64,000 nucleotides of DNA from Bordetella hinzii LMG 13501 (GTDB taxonomy: Bacteria; Pseudomonadota; Gammaproteobacteria; Burkholderiales; Burkholderiaceae_B): positions 45,802 to 109,801 of the forward strand of contig NZ_LRUJ01000013.1 in NCBI RefSeq assembly GCF_001548475.1, in the 5' to 3' direction. The notes beneath the pieces are model-generated. The model worked only from the letters and a program-made list of their open reading frames with translations, was not told where the DNA came from and did no database searches. This document shows, in pieces, positions 9,622-16,912 of the stretch; the first letter of the stretch is position 1; the number at the start of each line of letters is the position of its first letter. The position numbers were made by a program, and so were the translations under genes.

Positions 9622-10194
9622 GTGAGACTGGAATGGCTGCGCTATCTGCCGGCCGCCTGGCGGCCGGCCGCCTTGCGCCTGGGCTTCAACCTGCACCCGG
9701 CGTTCCGCGCCACGGGCGGGCGGGTGACCGAGGTGTCGGGCGACTATCGCACCTTGCGCGTGCGCCTGCCGCTGAACCGGCGCACGCGCAATCTCGTGGG
9801 CTCCATCTATGGCGGCTCGCTGTTCGCCGTCACCGACGGCGCGCATCCCACGATGCTCATGCTGGCCCTGGGCCGGGAAGTCATCGTCTGGGACAAGGCG
9901 GCCAGCATCCGGTTTCGCCGCCCCGCCTACGAAACCCTGTATGCTGAGTTCCATCTGCCGCGCGAGGAAATCGCGCAGATACGCACCCTGCTCGATAGCC
10001 AGCACGAAACCACGCGCCTCTACACGGTCGAGCTCAAGGACGCCGCCGGTGTGGTCTACGCCGTGGTCGAGCGCACGGTCTATCTCGCAGACAAAGCCTT
10101 CTATCGCCAGAAGACTTCAGGAGCCGCGCCATGGCCTGCCGCTACCGACTCTCCTGCCTGCGCCCCCTCGTCCGAGGAGGGCTCGCCGCCTTGA
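9622..10194 (+). CDS. DUF4442 hotdog-fold protein, putative acyl-CoA thioesterase
   Basis: 190 residues from a GTG immediately after the thiolase stop, so probably translated by re-initiation. Residues 1-165 look like a DUF4442 domain of the hotdog thioesterase clan: NLVGSIYGGSLFAVTDGAHP is the family's central helix, and the segment after it resembles strands of the fold. No activity is proven for this group; its place inside a beta-oxidation operon suggests hydrolysis or binding of acyl-CoA. The last 25 residues are Pro/Ser/Ala-rich and overlap the next gene by 64 nt, so they may be non-conserved read-on sequence. Confidence 0.75.
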   Translation: MRLEWLRYLPAAWRPAALRLGFNLHPAFRATGGRVTEVSGDYRTLRVRLPLNRRTRNLVGSIYGGSLFAVTDGAHPTMLMLALGREVIVWDKAASIRFRRPAYETLYAEFHLPREEIAQIRTLLDSQHETTRLYTVELKDAAGVVYAVVERTVYLADKAFYRQKTSGAAPWPAATDSPACAPSSEEGSPP

Positions 10195-10733
10195 TCCTGG
10201 CTTGCGCGGGGCCGGCGCGCGCCGACCAGACGATAGACGGCGTGACCATCGCCTCCGAGGTCACCCAAGGCCCCCGGACCCTCAAACTGGTGGGCGCGGG
10301 GGTACGCACCAAATTCGTCTTCAAGGTCTATGTGGCCGCGCTCTACGCCCTCGACCCCAGCCACGACGCCCGCCGCCTGATCGAAGGCCCTGGCGCGCGC
10401 CGGCTGCATCTGCAAATGCTGCGCGACATCGACAGCAAAACGCTGGATGAGGCCATGCGCGACGAGCTCAAGGCCAACCACAGCGCCGAAGACGTCCGGG
10501 CGCTGAAGCCGGCGGTCGAGCGCTTGTCGCAATTGCTCAGGGGCACCGACCGCCTGCGCGAAGGCGACACCATAGACCTGGAAATCGACAGTGACGCGGT
10601 CGCCATCCTGTACAACCGCCAGGACAAGGGACGCATCGACGATCCGCGGCTGCCCGCGGCGCTCATGCGTGTCTGGCTGGGCGACAACCCGGCGCAAACT
10701 TCGCTCAAACAGGCCCTGCTCGGCCTGCGCTAG
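10131..10733 (+). CDS. Periplasmic chalcone isomerase-like protein
   Basis: 200 residues with a signal peptide (GGLAALILACAGPARA/DQ). The mature part begins QTIDGVTIASEV and carries GAGVRTKFVFKVYVAALY, the signature of the bacterial chalcone-isomerase-like family, which ends with a typical LMRVWLGDNPAQTSLKQALL segment. Bacteria of this group make no flavonoids, and plant relatives of the same fold (FAP proteins) bind fatty acids. Here it lies between a hotdog protein and fadD, so a periplasmic fatty-acid-binding role is attractive but inferred. AGGAG sits 6-7 nt before the ATG, which is inside the upstream reading frame. Confidence 0.82.
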   Translation: MACRYRLSCLRPLVRGGLAALILACAGPARADQTIDGVTIASEVTQGPRTLKLVGAGVRTKFVFKVYVAALYALDPSHDARRLIEGPGARRLHLQMLRDIDSKTLDEAMRDELKANHSAEDVRALKPAVERLSQLLRGTDRLREGDTIDLEIDSDAVAILYNRQDKGRIDDPRLPAALMRVWLGDNPAQTSLKQALLGLR

Positions 10734-10740
10734 GAACACA

Positions 10741-12405
10741 ATGGAAAGACTCTGGCTGCGCAGCTATCCCGAAGGCGTCCCGCACGAGATCCAGGCAGGC
10801 GGGTCGCTGCTGGACGTGCTCGACGAGGCCTTTGCGCACTTTGCCGACAAGACGGCCTATCTGAGCCTGGGCGCGGCCCTCGGCTACAGCGATCTCGACC
10901 GGCTGTCGCGCCACTTCGCCGCCTGGCTGCAGGCGCGGGGCCTGGCGCCCGGCGACCGGGTGGCCGTGATGATGCCCAACATGCTGCAGTACCCGGTGGC
11001 GGTGTTCGGCATCCTGCGGGCCGGGTGCGTGGTCGTGAATTGCAACCCGCTCTACACCGCGCGCGAACTGCGCCACCAGCTGGCCGACTCCGGCGCGCGC
11101 GCCATCGTCATCGCCGAGAACTTCGCCGCCACGCTGCAAGCCGTACTGCCCGACACCCAGGTCAGGCACGTCGTCGTGACGGCGGTGGGCGACATGCTGA
11201 GGCCGGTCAAGGCGCGCCTGGTCAACTTCGTGCTCAGGCATGTCAAGAAGGGCGTGCCGTCCTGGACGCTGCCCGGACACAGCCGTTGGCACGCGGCCCT
11301 GGCGCAAGGCGCCGGGCAAGCCTATGCGCGCCCGGCCGTCGCCGCGGACGACCTGGCTTTCCTGCAATACACCGGCGGCACCACGGGCGTGGCCAAGGCG
11401 GCCATGCTGAGCCATGGCAATATGGTGGCCAACCTCAACCAGGCCCATGCCTGGATCCGCCCGCTGACGGTCGACGGCCAAGAGTGCGTGATAACCGCCC
11501 TGCCCCTCTACCATATCTTCGCGCTGACGGCCAACTGCCTGACCTTTCTGAAGCTGGGCGCGCGCAATGTGCTCATCCTCGATCCGCGCAACATACCGGC
11601 CATGGTGCGCGAACTGCGCCGCAATCCCTTTACGTGCTTCACGGGGGTGAACACCCTGTTTTGCGCGCTGCTCAACGACAAGGGCTTCCAGGCGCTGGAC
11701 TTCCGCCCCCTGCGGCTCACCCTGGGCGGCGGCATGGCGGTGCAGAAGGCCGTGGCCGACCGCTGGCGCGCCCTGACGGGCAAGCCGCTGGCCCAGGCCT
11801 ATGGCCTGACCGAGGCCTCGCCGGCCGTGGCGCTCAACCCGCTGGACCGGCAGGACTTCAACGGCTCCGTGGGCCTGCCCGTGCCCTCCACCGATATCTC
11901 CATCCGCGATGAGCAGGGGCGCGAGGTGGCTCCCGGCCAGACCGGCGAGATCTGCGTGCGCGGCCCGCAGGTGATGCGCGGCTATTGGCGGCAGCCCGAG
12001 GAAACCGCGCACGTCTTTTATCCGGGCGGTTTCCTGCGCACCGGCGACGTGGGCTATATCAACCCCGAAGGCTACCTCTACCTGGTCGACCGCAAGAAAG
12101 ACATGATCCTGGTCTCCGGATTCAACGTCTATCCCAGCGAAGTCGAGGACGTGGCCGCGAGCTGCCCCGGCGTGCGCGAAGCCGCCGCCGTGGGTTGGCC
12201 CGACGAACGTTCCGGCGAATCGGTGCGATTGTTCGTGATCGCCGACGACCCGGCGCTCACGGAAAAAGCCGTGATCGACCATTGCCGGCGCTACCTGACC
12301 GGCTACAAAGTGCCGCGTCACGTGGTGTTCCGCAAGGAACTGCCGCGCAGCAACGTGGGGAAGATCTTGAGGCGCGCCTTGCGCGAGGAAACCCCGGCGC
12401 AATGA
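10741..12405 (+). CDS. fadD: Long-chain-fatty-acid-CoA ligase FadD
   Basis: 554-residue AMP-forming acyl-CoA synthetase, which activates fatty acids entering from FadL. The start at 10741 was chosen because it follows AGGA by 5 nt and gives the family N terminus MERLWLRSYPEGVP; the frame is open further upstream but overlaps the previous gene. Adenylate-binding P-loop YTGGTTGVAKAAMLSHGN begins at residue 210, and the acyl-CoA synthetase signature (RTGDVGYINPEGYLYLVDR, then KDMILVSGFNVYPSEVE) lies near 440-475. The C-terminal LPRSNVGKILRRALR contains the catalytic lysine. It ends in a hairpin terminator. Confidence 0.95.
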   Translation: MERLWLRSYPEGVPHEIQAGGSLLDVLDEAFAHFADKTAYLSLGAALGYSDLDRLSRHFAAWLQARGLAPGDRVAVMMPNMLQYPVAVFGILRAGCVVVNCNPLYTARELRHQLADSGARAIVIAENFAATLQAVLPDTQVRHVVVTAVGDMLRPVKARLVNFVLRHVKKGVPSWTLPGHSRWHAALAQGAGQAYARPAVAADDLAFLQYTGGTTGVAKAAMLSHGNMVANLNQAHAWIRPLTVDGQECVITALPLYHIFALTANCLTFLKLGARNVLILDPRNIPAMVRELRRNPFTCFTGVNTLFCALLNDKGFQALDFRPLRLTLGGGMAVQKAVADRWRALTGKPLAQAYGLTEASPAVALNPLDRQDFNGSVGLPVPSTDISIRDEQGREVAPGQTGEICVRGPQVMRGYWRQPEETAHVFYPGGFLRTGDVGYINPEGYLYLVDRKKDMILVSGFNVYPSEVEDVAASCPGVREAAAVGWPDERSGESVRLFVIADDPALTEKAVIDHCRRYLTGYKVPRHVVFRKELPRSNVGKILRRALREETPAQ

Positions 12406-12437
12406 AAAAAGCCCGCAAGCATGGCTTGCGGGCTTTT
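12405..12437. terminator. Bidirectional intrinsic terminator between fadD and tRNA-Arg
   Basis: Ten-base perfect stem GCCCGCAAGC / GCTTGCGGGC with a 3-nt loop, six A's on the left and four T's on the right. It can end fadD transcripts rightward and, with the six-T tract, tRNA-Arg transcripts leftward. The same hairpin recurs base for base at 21267-21299. Confidence 0.85.
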
Positions 12438-12443
12438 CGGATA

Positions 12444-12520
12444 TGGCGCGCCCGGCAGGATTCGAACCCACGACCCCTTGGTTCGTAGCCAAGTACTCTA
12501 TCCAACTGAGCTACGGGCGC
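12444..12520 (-). tRNA. tRNA-Arg (anticodon ACG), copy 1
   Basis: Reverse complement folds as a 77-nt tRNA including an encoded CCA. The acceptor stem is GCGCCCG / CGGGCGC with discriminator G. The D arm is GCTCAGTTGGATAGAGT; the anticodon stem CTTGG / CCAAG encloses loop CTACGAA (anticodon ACG, read as ICG); the T arm carries GTTCGAATC. The terminator hairpin lies just downstream. The sequence is identical in all three copies in this window. Confidence 0.97.
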
Positions 12521-12532
12521 TAAAGAGGCGAG

Positions 12533-12560
12533 ATTATATCGCCTTTTCAGCGCTTGTCCA
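12533..12560 (-). promoter_or_regulatory. Promoter of tRNA-Arg copy 1
   Basis: On the minus strand, TGGACA and a perfect TATAAT are separated by 16 nt, and the -10 ends about 12 nt before the tRNA 5' end. The same -35/-10 pair with the same spacing stands before copy 2. Confidence 0.7.
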
Positions 12561-12565
12561 GCGGC

Positions 12566-13684
12566 TCAGGCAGTCAAGGCCGGATAGTCGATATAGCCGT
12601 GCTCGCCGCCGCCATAGAAGGTCTTCTGGTCCGGCGTATTGAGGGGCGCGTGATCGCGCAGGCGCTCGACCAGGTCCGGATTGGCGATGAACAGCCTGCC
12701 GAAGGCGATCAGGTCGGCCGCGCCGCTGTCGACGGCGGCTTCGGCCAGCTTGCCGTCGTAGCCATTGTTGAGCATCCAGGCGCCCCGGCCGCCCGCATTG
12801 CGATAAGCCGCCTTGAACTGCGCATAGTCAAACGGCCGCGGGCCTTGCGAGAAATCCCTCGCGCCGCCCGTGGCGCCCTCGATGACATGGATATAGGCCA
12901 AGCCATATCCGGCCAGGCGAGCGGCCACGTAATCGAACAGCGCCTGCGGCTGATCGTCGCTGCTGTCGTTGGCCGGCGTCACCGGCGAGAGGCGGATGCC
13001 AACGCGGCCGCCGCCGATCTCGGCCACCACGGCGTCGAGCACCTCGAACAGGAAGCGGGCGCGGTTCTCGATGCTGCCGCCATAGGCGTCATCGCGATGA
13101 TTGGAGCCCGAGCGCAGGAACTGATCGATCAGGTAGCCATTGGCCGCATGCAGCTCCACGCCATCGAAGCCGGCCTCGCCCACGGCCGCGCGGGCGGCGC
13201 GGCGGTAGTCATCGATGATGCCCGGGATCTCGGCGGCGTCGAGCGCGCGCGGCGCCGAGGTCTCGGCGAAGGCGCCGCTGCCATCGGGATTGACGAGATA
13301 GGTCTTGGCCTTGGCCTGGATGGCCGACGGCGCCACCGGCGCCTGGCCGCCGGGCTGCAGCGTGGTGTGCGACACCCGGCCGACATGCCACATCTGCACG
13401 ACGATCTTGCCGCCCTTGGCATGCACCGCATCCGTCACGCGGCGCCAGCCCGCCAGCTGCTCGGGCGCATACAGGCCGGGCACATCGGCATAGCCCTGGC
13501 CCTGGTGCGACACCGGCGTGGCTTCGGTGATCAGCAGGCCGGCGCTGGCGCGCTGCGAATAATACGTCGCCGTGACAGGCTGGGGCACGGCATTGGGCGA
13601 ACGATTGCGCGTCAGCGGCGCCATCACGATGCGATTGGCCAATTGCAGGTCACCGACGGTGATGGGCTGGAACAACTTGGACAT
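12566..13684 (-). CDS. Old yellow enzyme family alkene reductase (NemA-like)
   Basis: 372-residue FMN-dependent NAD(P)H oxidoreductase of the N-ethylmaleimide reductase type, reducing electrophilic alkenes. N-terminal KLFQPITVGDLQLANRIVMAPLTR, FMN-site segments VQMWHVGR and ELHAANGYLIDQFLRSGSNHR (catalytic His/Asn region), and C-terminal LIAFGRLFIANPDLVERL are family signatures. The start is set at MSKLFQ because GAGAGG lies 5-10 nt upstream; the frame stays open upstream without homology. An ArsR-type regulator gene follows the same direction just upstream, giving an ArsR-OYE pair likely transcribed together from the AT-rich region near 14050. Confidence 0.92.
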   Translation of the reverse strand: MSKLFQPITVGDLQLANRIVMAPLTRNRSPNAVPQPVTATYYSQRASAGLLITEATPVSHQGQGYADVPGLYAPEQLAGWRRVTDAVHAKGGKIVVQMWHVGRVSHTTLQPGGQAPVAPSAIQAKAKTYLVNPDGSGAFAETSAPRALDAAEIPGIIDDYRRAARAAVGEAGFDGVELHAANGYLIDQFLRSGSNHRDDAYGGSIENRARFLFEVLDAVVAEIGGGRVGIRLSPVTPANDSSDDQPQALFDYVAARLAGYGLAYIHVIEGATGGARDFSQGPRPFDYAQFKAAYRNAGGRGAWMLNNGYDGKLAEAAVDSGAADLIAFGRLFIANPDLVERLRDHAPLNTPDQKTFYGGGEHGYIDYPALTA

Positions 13685-13725
13685 GAGTGCCTCTCGAAAA
13701 GAATGCGGGCGAAAGAAACAGGCGG

Positions 13726-14025
13726 CTACAGCTCGGTCTGCAAGGTCCGCAGGAACTCGGCGATGGTGGCCTCGTTGCGCTGGTAGAACACCCACTGGCC
13801 GACGCGGCGGGTCTGCACGAGCCCGGCGCGCTGCAGGATGCCCAGGTGCGTGGACACCGTGGACTGGGACAACCCGCAGCGCTCGAACTGGCCTGCGCAC
13901 ACCCCGATATCCAAGGGATGCTCCTGTCCGGCGAAATGCCGCTCGGGCTCCTTCAGCCAGGCCAGGATGTTCCGCCGCGCCGGGTGCGCCAGCGCCTTGA
14001 GGATGTCTTCGGTGTTGATGCTCAT
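13726..14025 (-). CDS. ArsR-family winged-helix regulator
   Basis: 99 residues starting MSINTEDILKALAHPARRN, a typical ArsR/SmtB N terminus. The recognition helix region is LSQSTVSTHLGILQRAGLV, followed by the wing VQTRRVGQWVFYQR. Two cysteines (GVCAGQFERCG) sit just before the recognition helix, at the level where ArsR and related sensors carry thiol ligands, but the classical CxC metal site is absent. Encoded 41 nt upstream of the alkene reductase gene on the same strand, it probably represses that gene and itself and is released by an electrophile or oxidant; the ligand is inference. Confidence 0.85.
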   Translation of the reverse strand: MSINTEDILKALAHPARRNILAWLKEPERHFAGQEHPLDIGVCAGQFERCGLSQSTVSTHLGILQRAGLVQTRRVGQWVFYQRNEATIAEFLRTLQTEL

Positions 14026-14050
14026 TCGAATGTCTCGGGTTGATGCGCCA

Positions 14051-14091
14051 TCATATATCGAAAAATCTAAATATGCAGATATATCGATATG
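14051..14091. promoter_or_regulatory. AT-rich divergent control region of the ArsR/OYE pair and the MaoC cassette
   Basis: A 40-bp AT-rich island in otherwise GC-rich DNA, containing CATATATCG and, in inverted sense about 25 nt on, CGATATG, plus an ATAT-N4-ATAT core. It lies 26 nt upstream of the ArsR start. It is a good candidate for the ArsR operator and promoter, but exact operator limits cannot be fixed from one sequence. Confidence 0.4.
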
Positions 14092-14203
14092 CCCCGGGGC
14101 GCCAGGAGGCCGGCGTGCGCTTATCGCACAGATCACGGAATTTCTGACGGGGCCCGGCGCGCGATCCTAGGATGGCGACTCCTACAACCCAGCCACGACC
14201 ATC

Positions 14204-14653
14204 ATGACCCGACCCAGCGAAATCAAGCCGCGCGAAGGCGATACCGCCGGCACGCCCTATGCCGTCTTTCAGGAAGGCGCGGCGCTCGGCCCCGTTTCTT
14301 TCGACATCACGCCCGACATCGTCGAAGAGTACTTCCAGGCCGCGCAGGCCGACCGCGGCCTCTACCAGGTCGAAGGCCGCCAGGCCGCCGCGCCCAATGT
14401 CATCCTGCCCTATATGACTGTCCCCGTTTACCAGACCTACCCGCCCATCCAGGGCATCGTCATGGCCGAACTGGAGATGTCCTGGCACCGCCCGATCTGG
14501 GCCGACGAAACCACCCGCGTGACCGCCACCGGCAAGATCCTGCGCAAATTCGAGAAGCGCGGCCGCCACTATGTGCAATGGGAAGGCAGCTTTCGCGGCG
14601 CCGACGGCCAACCCATCGCCACCCTGCTCAATACTTTCCACGTCCCGGAGTAA
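14204..14653 (+). CDS. FAS1-type/MaoC-like hotdog dehydratase subunit
   Basis: 149 residues resembling the N-terminal 'FAS1-like dehydratase' hotdog half that pairs with a MaoC-domain protein. It opens with a loop (IKPREGDTAGTPYAVFQEG) and has the central segment YTVEEYF-like DIVEEYFQAAQADRGLY, but lacks the D-x-N-x-H hydratase motif, as expected for the non-catalytic subunit. The MaoC subunit follows after 3 nt. Together they probably hydrate or dehydrate a particular acyl-CoA. Substrate unknown. First gene of a seven-to-eight-gene catabolic cassette. Confidence 0.72.
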   Translation: MTRPSEIKPREGDTAGTPYAVFQEGAALGPVSFDITPDIVEEYFQAAQADRGLYQVEGRQAAAPNVILPYMTVPVYQTYPPIQGIVMAELEMSWHRPIWADETTRVTATGKILRKFEKRGRHYVQWEGSFRGADGQPIATLLNTFHVPE

Positions 14654-14656
14654 TCC

Positions 14657-14992
14657 ATGCAACGCAGCCTCGACATCACCCAGGCCATGATAGACGGCTA
14701 TGGCCGCATCAACGGCGACAACGACATCATTCACTACGACCATGACTACGCGCTGGCCCGCGGCTTTCGCGGCACCCTGCTGCATGGTCCGCACATGACC
14801 GCGTTTGCCGCCGACCTCGGCGCGCAGCGCTACCGCCAGGACTGGCTGTACCGCGGCAAGCTGCACACCAAGTGGATCGGCCCGGTCTGTCCGGGCGACA
14901 CCTTTGTGGCGCGACTGGACGAGACGGGCGACATCGAGGCCACCTCGGGCGGCAAGACCGTCATGGTGGGCCGGATCAGCCTGGCCGATTGA
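14657..14992 (+). CDS. MaoC-family (R)-hydratase subunit
   Basis: 111 residues, a single hotdog domain. The catalytic motif is visible as YGRINGDNDIIHYDHDYA (Asp and His of the D-x5-H hydratase site), followed by FRGTLLHGPHMTAF, the usual 'hydratase 2' central helix. It starts 3 nt after the preceding hotdog gene, consistent with a heterodimer. Role: probable enoyl-CoA hydratase or 3-hydroxyacyl dehydratase step in the local pathway. Confidence 0.8.
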   Translation: MQRSLDITQAMIDGYGRINGDNDIIHYDHDYALARGFRGTLLHGPHMTAFAADLGAQRYRQDWLYRGKLHTKWIGPVCPGDTFVARLDETGDIEATSGGKTVMVGRISLAD

Positions 14993-14998
14993 CAGGGA

Positions 14999-15484
14999 AT
15001 GACCGTGACCACGCCCGCGCCCCAGCTCGCCGCCATGGACCTGGCTATCGGCAGCATCGTCGCCCAGCGCGAGGTGCGCCTGGACAGCCAGGCTTTCGGG
15101 CAGTTCGCGGCGCTCACGGGCGATGCGCACCCTATCCACTATGACGCCGGGTACGCGCGCGGCCAGGGCCTGAAGGCGCCCATCGCGCACGGACTGTTGC
15201 TGGTGGCCATCAGCGCGCTCGGCGCGACGGCCCTGTCGGCGCAGTTGCACGACGCCATGGTGGCCATGTTGGGCGTGGACGCCGATTTCCGGCGTCCCGT
15301 CTATCTCGACGACACGGTACGCTGTACCTATCGGATCGAACAGATCGAACACGGCCAGAAGAGCCGGTCGAAGGTCCGCATCGCCGTGACCATCGAAGCG
15401 CTGGATGAGGAAGGCAATCCGGGCGGGGAACCCAATTGCCGGGTCCATCTGCGCTTCCTACTAAAAACGAATATCAAGGGGTAA
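14999..15484 (+). CDS. MaoC-family dehydratase
   Basis: 161 residues. A second complete MaoC hotdog domain with catalytic motif FAALTGDAHPIHYDAGYA and central helix KAPIAHGLLLVAISA. It differs clearly from the protein encoded upstream and is probably a homodimeric (R)-hydratase. Starts 6 nt after the previous stop. The tail LRFLLKTNIKG is unremarkable. Together with its two neighbours it makes three consecutive hotdog proteins. Confidence 0.82.
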   Translation: MTVTTPAPQLAAMDLAIGSIVAQREVRLDSQAFGQFAALTGDAHPIHYDAGYARGQGLKAPIAHGLLLVAISALGATALSAQLHDAMVAMLGVDADFRRPVYLDDTVRCTYRIEQIEHGQKSRSKVRIAVTIEALDEEGNPGGEPNCRVHLRFLLKTNIKG

Positions 15485-15488
15485 TCCT

Positions 15489-15881
15489 ATGCACAGCAGT
15501 CTCAAAGCGGTGCTGCCAGCGGGCAGCAATCCGAAATCCACTTTCTCTCCCGCCATCCGCGCCGGCGACTTCCTCTACATCTCCGGGATGACCGCGATGA
15601 ATGCGCAGCGCGAACTCGTGGGCGAAGGCGACATCGCCGAACAGGCGCGCTTCATCTACCAGAAAATGGGCGCCATCCTGGCCGAAGCCGGCGGCGACTA
15701 CAGCCGCATCGTCGAGACCGTGGAATACGTCACGACCTTCGACGGCTATGGCCGCACCGCCGATGTGCGCCGCGAAGTGTTCGGCGAGGGCCCCTACCCC
15801 GCCGCCACCGGCGTGCTGGTCAGCGGCCTGGTCCGGCCTGGCGCCTTGATCGAAATCCGCGCCATCGCCTATCTGGGCTGA
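15489..15881 (+). CDS. RidA/YjgF family protein
   Basis: 130 residues of the Rid family, which hydrolyses reactive enamines/imines or acts as a pathway accessory. Conserved features include DFLYISGM near residue 31, IVETVEYVTTF, and VRPGALIEIRAIA, whose Arg is the carboxylate-binding residue typical of active RidA. AAGGGG lies 5-6 nt before the ATG. Located between the hotdog hydratase and a solute-binding protein, it suggests an amino- or imino-containing intermediate; that is inference. Confidence 0.88.
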   Translation: MHSSLKAVLPAGSNPKSTFSPAIRAGDFLYISGMTAMNAQRELVGEGDIAEQARFIYQKMGAILAEAGGDYSRIVETVEYVTTFDGYGRTADVRREVFGEGPYPAATGVLVSGLVRPGALIEIRAIAYLG

Positions 15882-15941
15882 GCCCGCCACGCAGTCTCTT
15901 TGACGGGCCGGCCCGGCCCGCCCTTGTTCGGGAGAGAAACC

Positions 15942-16898
15942 ATGAAGTTCATCGCTTGCATGGCGCTGGCGCTATTTGCCGCCGGCGCGTCCGCTGCCGA
16001 CTATCCCAGCCGCCCCATCTCGCTCATCGTGCCCTACGGCCCCGGCGGCACCAATGACATCCTGGCGCGCGCCATCGCCAACAAGATCGGCCCCGCCCTG
16101 GGCCAGACCGTCGTCGTCAACAATCGCCCGGGCGCTGGCGGCAATATCGGCGCCCAACAAGTCGCCACCGCGGCGCCCGATGGCTACACCCTGCTGCTGG
16201 CGTCCTCGGGCGTGTTCGCAGTCAACAAATGGCTGTATCACAACCTGCGCTACGACCCGGCCAACGCCTTCGCGCCCATCGTGCTGGCCGGCCGCGTGCC
16301 CAATGTGCTGATCGTCGATACCGAGGTGCCGGCCAAGACCTTGCCCGAGTTCATCCGCTATGCGAAGGCCGCCAAGCCGGGCATCAACTACGCCTCCATG
16401 GGATCGGGCACCAGCGGCCACCTGTGCACCGAGCTCTTCAAATCGCAGACCGGCATCGACGCGCAGCACATCGCCTACACCGGCAGCGCCGCCGCGCTCA
16501 CCGGCCTGCTGGGCCACCAGGTCCAGCTGATGTGCGACAACCTGCCCACCGCCCTGCCCCAGATCAAGGCGGGCAAGGTGCGCGCCATCGCCGTAAGCAG
16601 CGCCGACCGCGCCCCGCTGCTGCCCGACACGCCCACGGTGGCCGAATCCGGCTTTGCCGGCTTCGACGCCACGGCCTGGTTCGGCATCGCGGCGCCCGCC
16701 AACACGCCCGCCGCCATCGTGCAAAAGCTGAACCGCGAAATCACCGCGGCGCTCCAGTCGCCGGACTTGCAGCAGATCCTGCGCGACCAGGGCGTGGTCT
16801 TCCACCCCAACACCCCCCAGGACTTCCAGGGCTTCATCAACACCGAATCCGAGAAGTGGAAGGTGGTGGTCGAACGCACGGGGTCCCGGGCCGACTGA
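15942..16898 (+). CDS. Bug-family (TctC-like) solute-binding protein
   Basis: 318-residue periplasmic binding protein of the tripartite tricarboxylate type. Signal peptide MKFIACMALALFAAGASA/A, then the family N terminus YPSRPISLIVPYGPGGTNDI. The start was chosen for the signal peptide and the GGAGAG 7 nt upstream. Bug proteins bind carboxylates or amides; no TctA/TctB membrane genes are near, so it is an orphan as usual in Bordetella. Likely binds the acid activated by the CoA ligase encoded next. Confidence 0.92.
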   Translation: MKFIACMALALFAAGASAADYPSRPISLIVPYGPGGTNDILARAIANKIGPALGQTVVVNNRPGAGGNIGAQQVATAAPDGYTLLLASSGVFAVNKWLYHNLRYDPANAFAPIVLAGRVPNVLIVDTEVPAKTLPEFIRYAKAAKPGINYASMGSGTSGHLCTELFKSQTGIDAQHIAYTGSAAALTGLLGHQVQLMCDNLPTALPQIKAGKVRAIAVSSADRAPLLPDTPTVAESGFAGFDATAWFGIAAPANTPAAIVQKLNREITAALQSPDLQQILRDQGVVFHPNTPQDFQGFINTESEKWKVVVERTGSRAD

Positions 16899-16912
16899 AC
16901 CGCCCTCCGACG

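Larger units (their letters stand above)
12402..12530. repeat. 129-bp direct repeat, left copy (tRNA-Arg plus terminator)
   Basis: Identical base for base to 21264-21392. It spans the terminator hairpin, tRNA-Arg and a TAAAGAGGCG leader; identity stops abruptly at both ends. Same orientation as the right copy, 8,862 bp apart. Confidence 0.9.

Noticed and set aside
6250..10005. Very long minus-strand open frame (about 1250 codons) opposite the dehydrogenase/hydratase and thiolase genes
   Set aside because: Low-stop artefact of GC-rich DNA; it is antisense to two well-supported enzymes and has low-complexity His/Gln/Gly composition without domains.
9622..10194. Frameshift in the DUF4442 gene because its end overlaps the next gene
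   Set aside because: The domain itself is complete; the 64-nt overlap is a read-on tail without a truncated domain.
12554..13786. Plus-strand open frame opposite the alkene reductase
   Set aside because: Composition is Ala/Arg/Gly-rich and unlike any known protein; the minus strand encodes a complete OYE with a good ribosome site.
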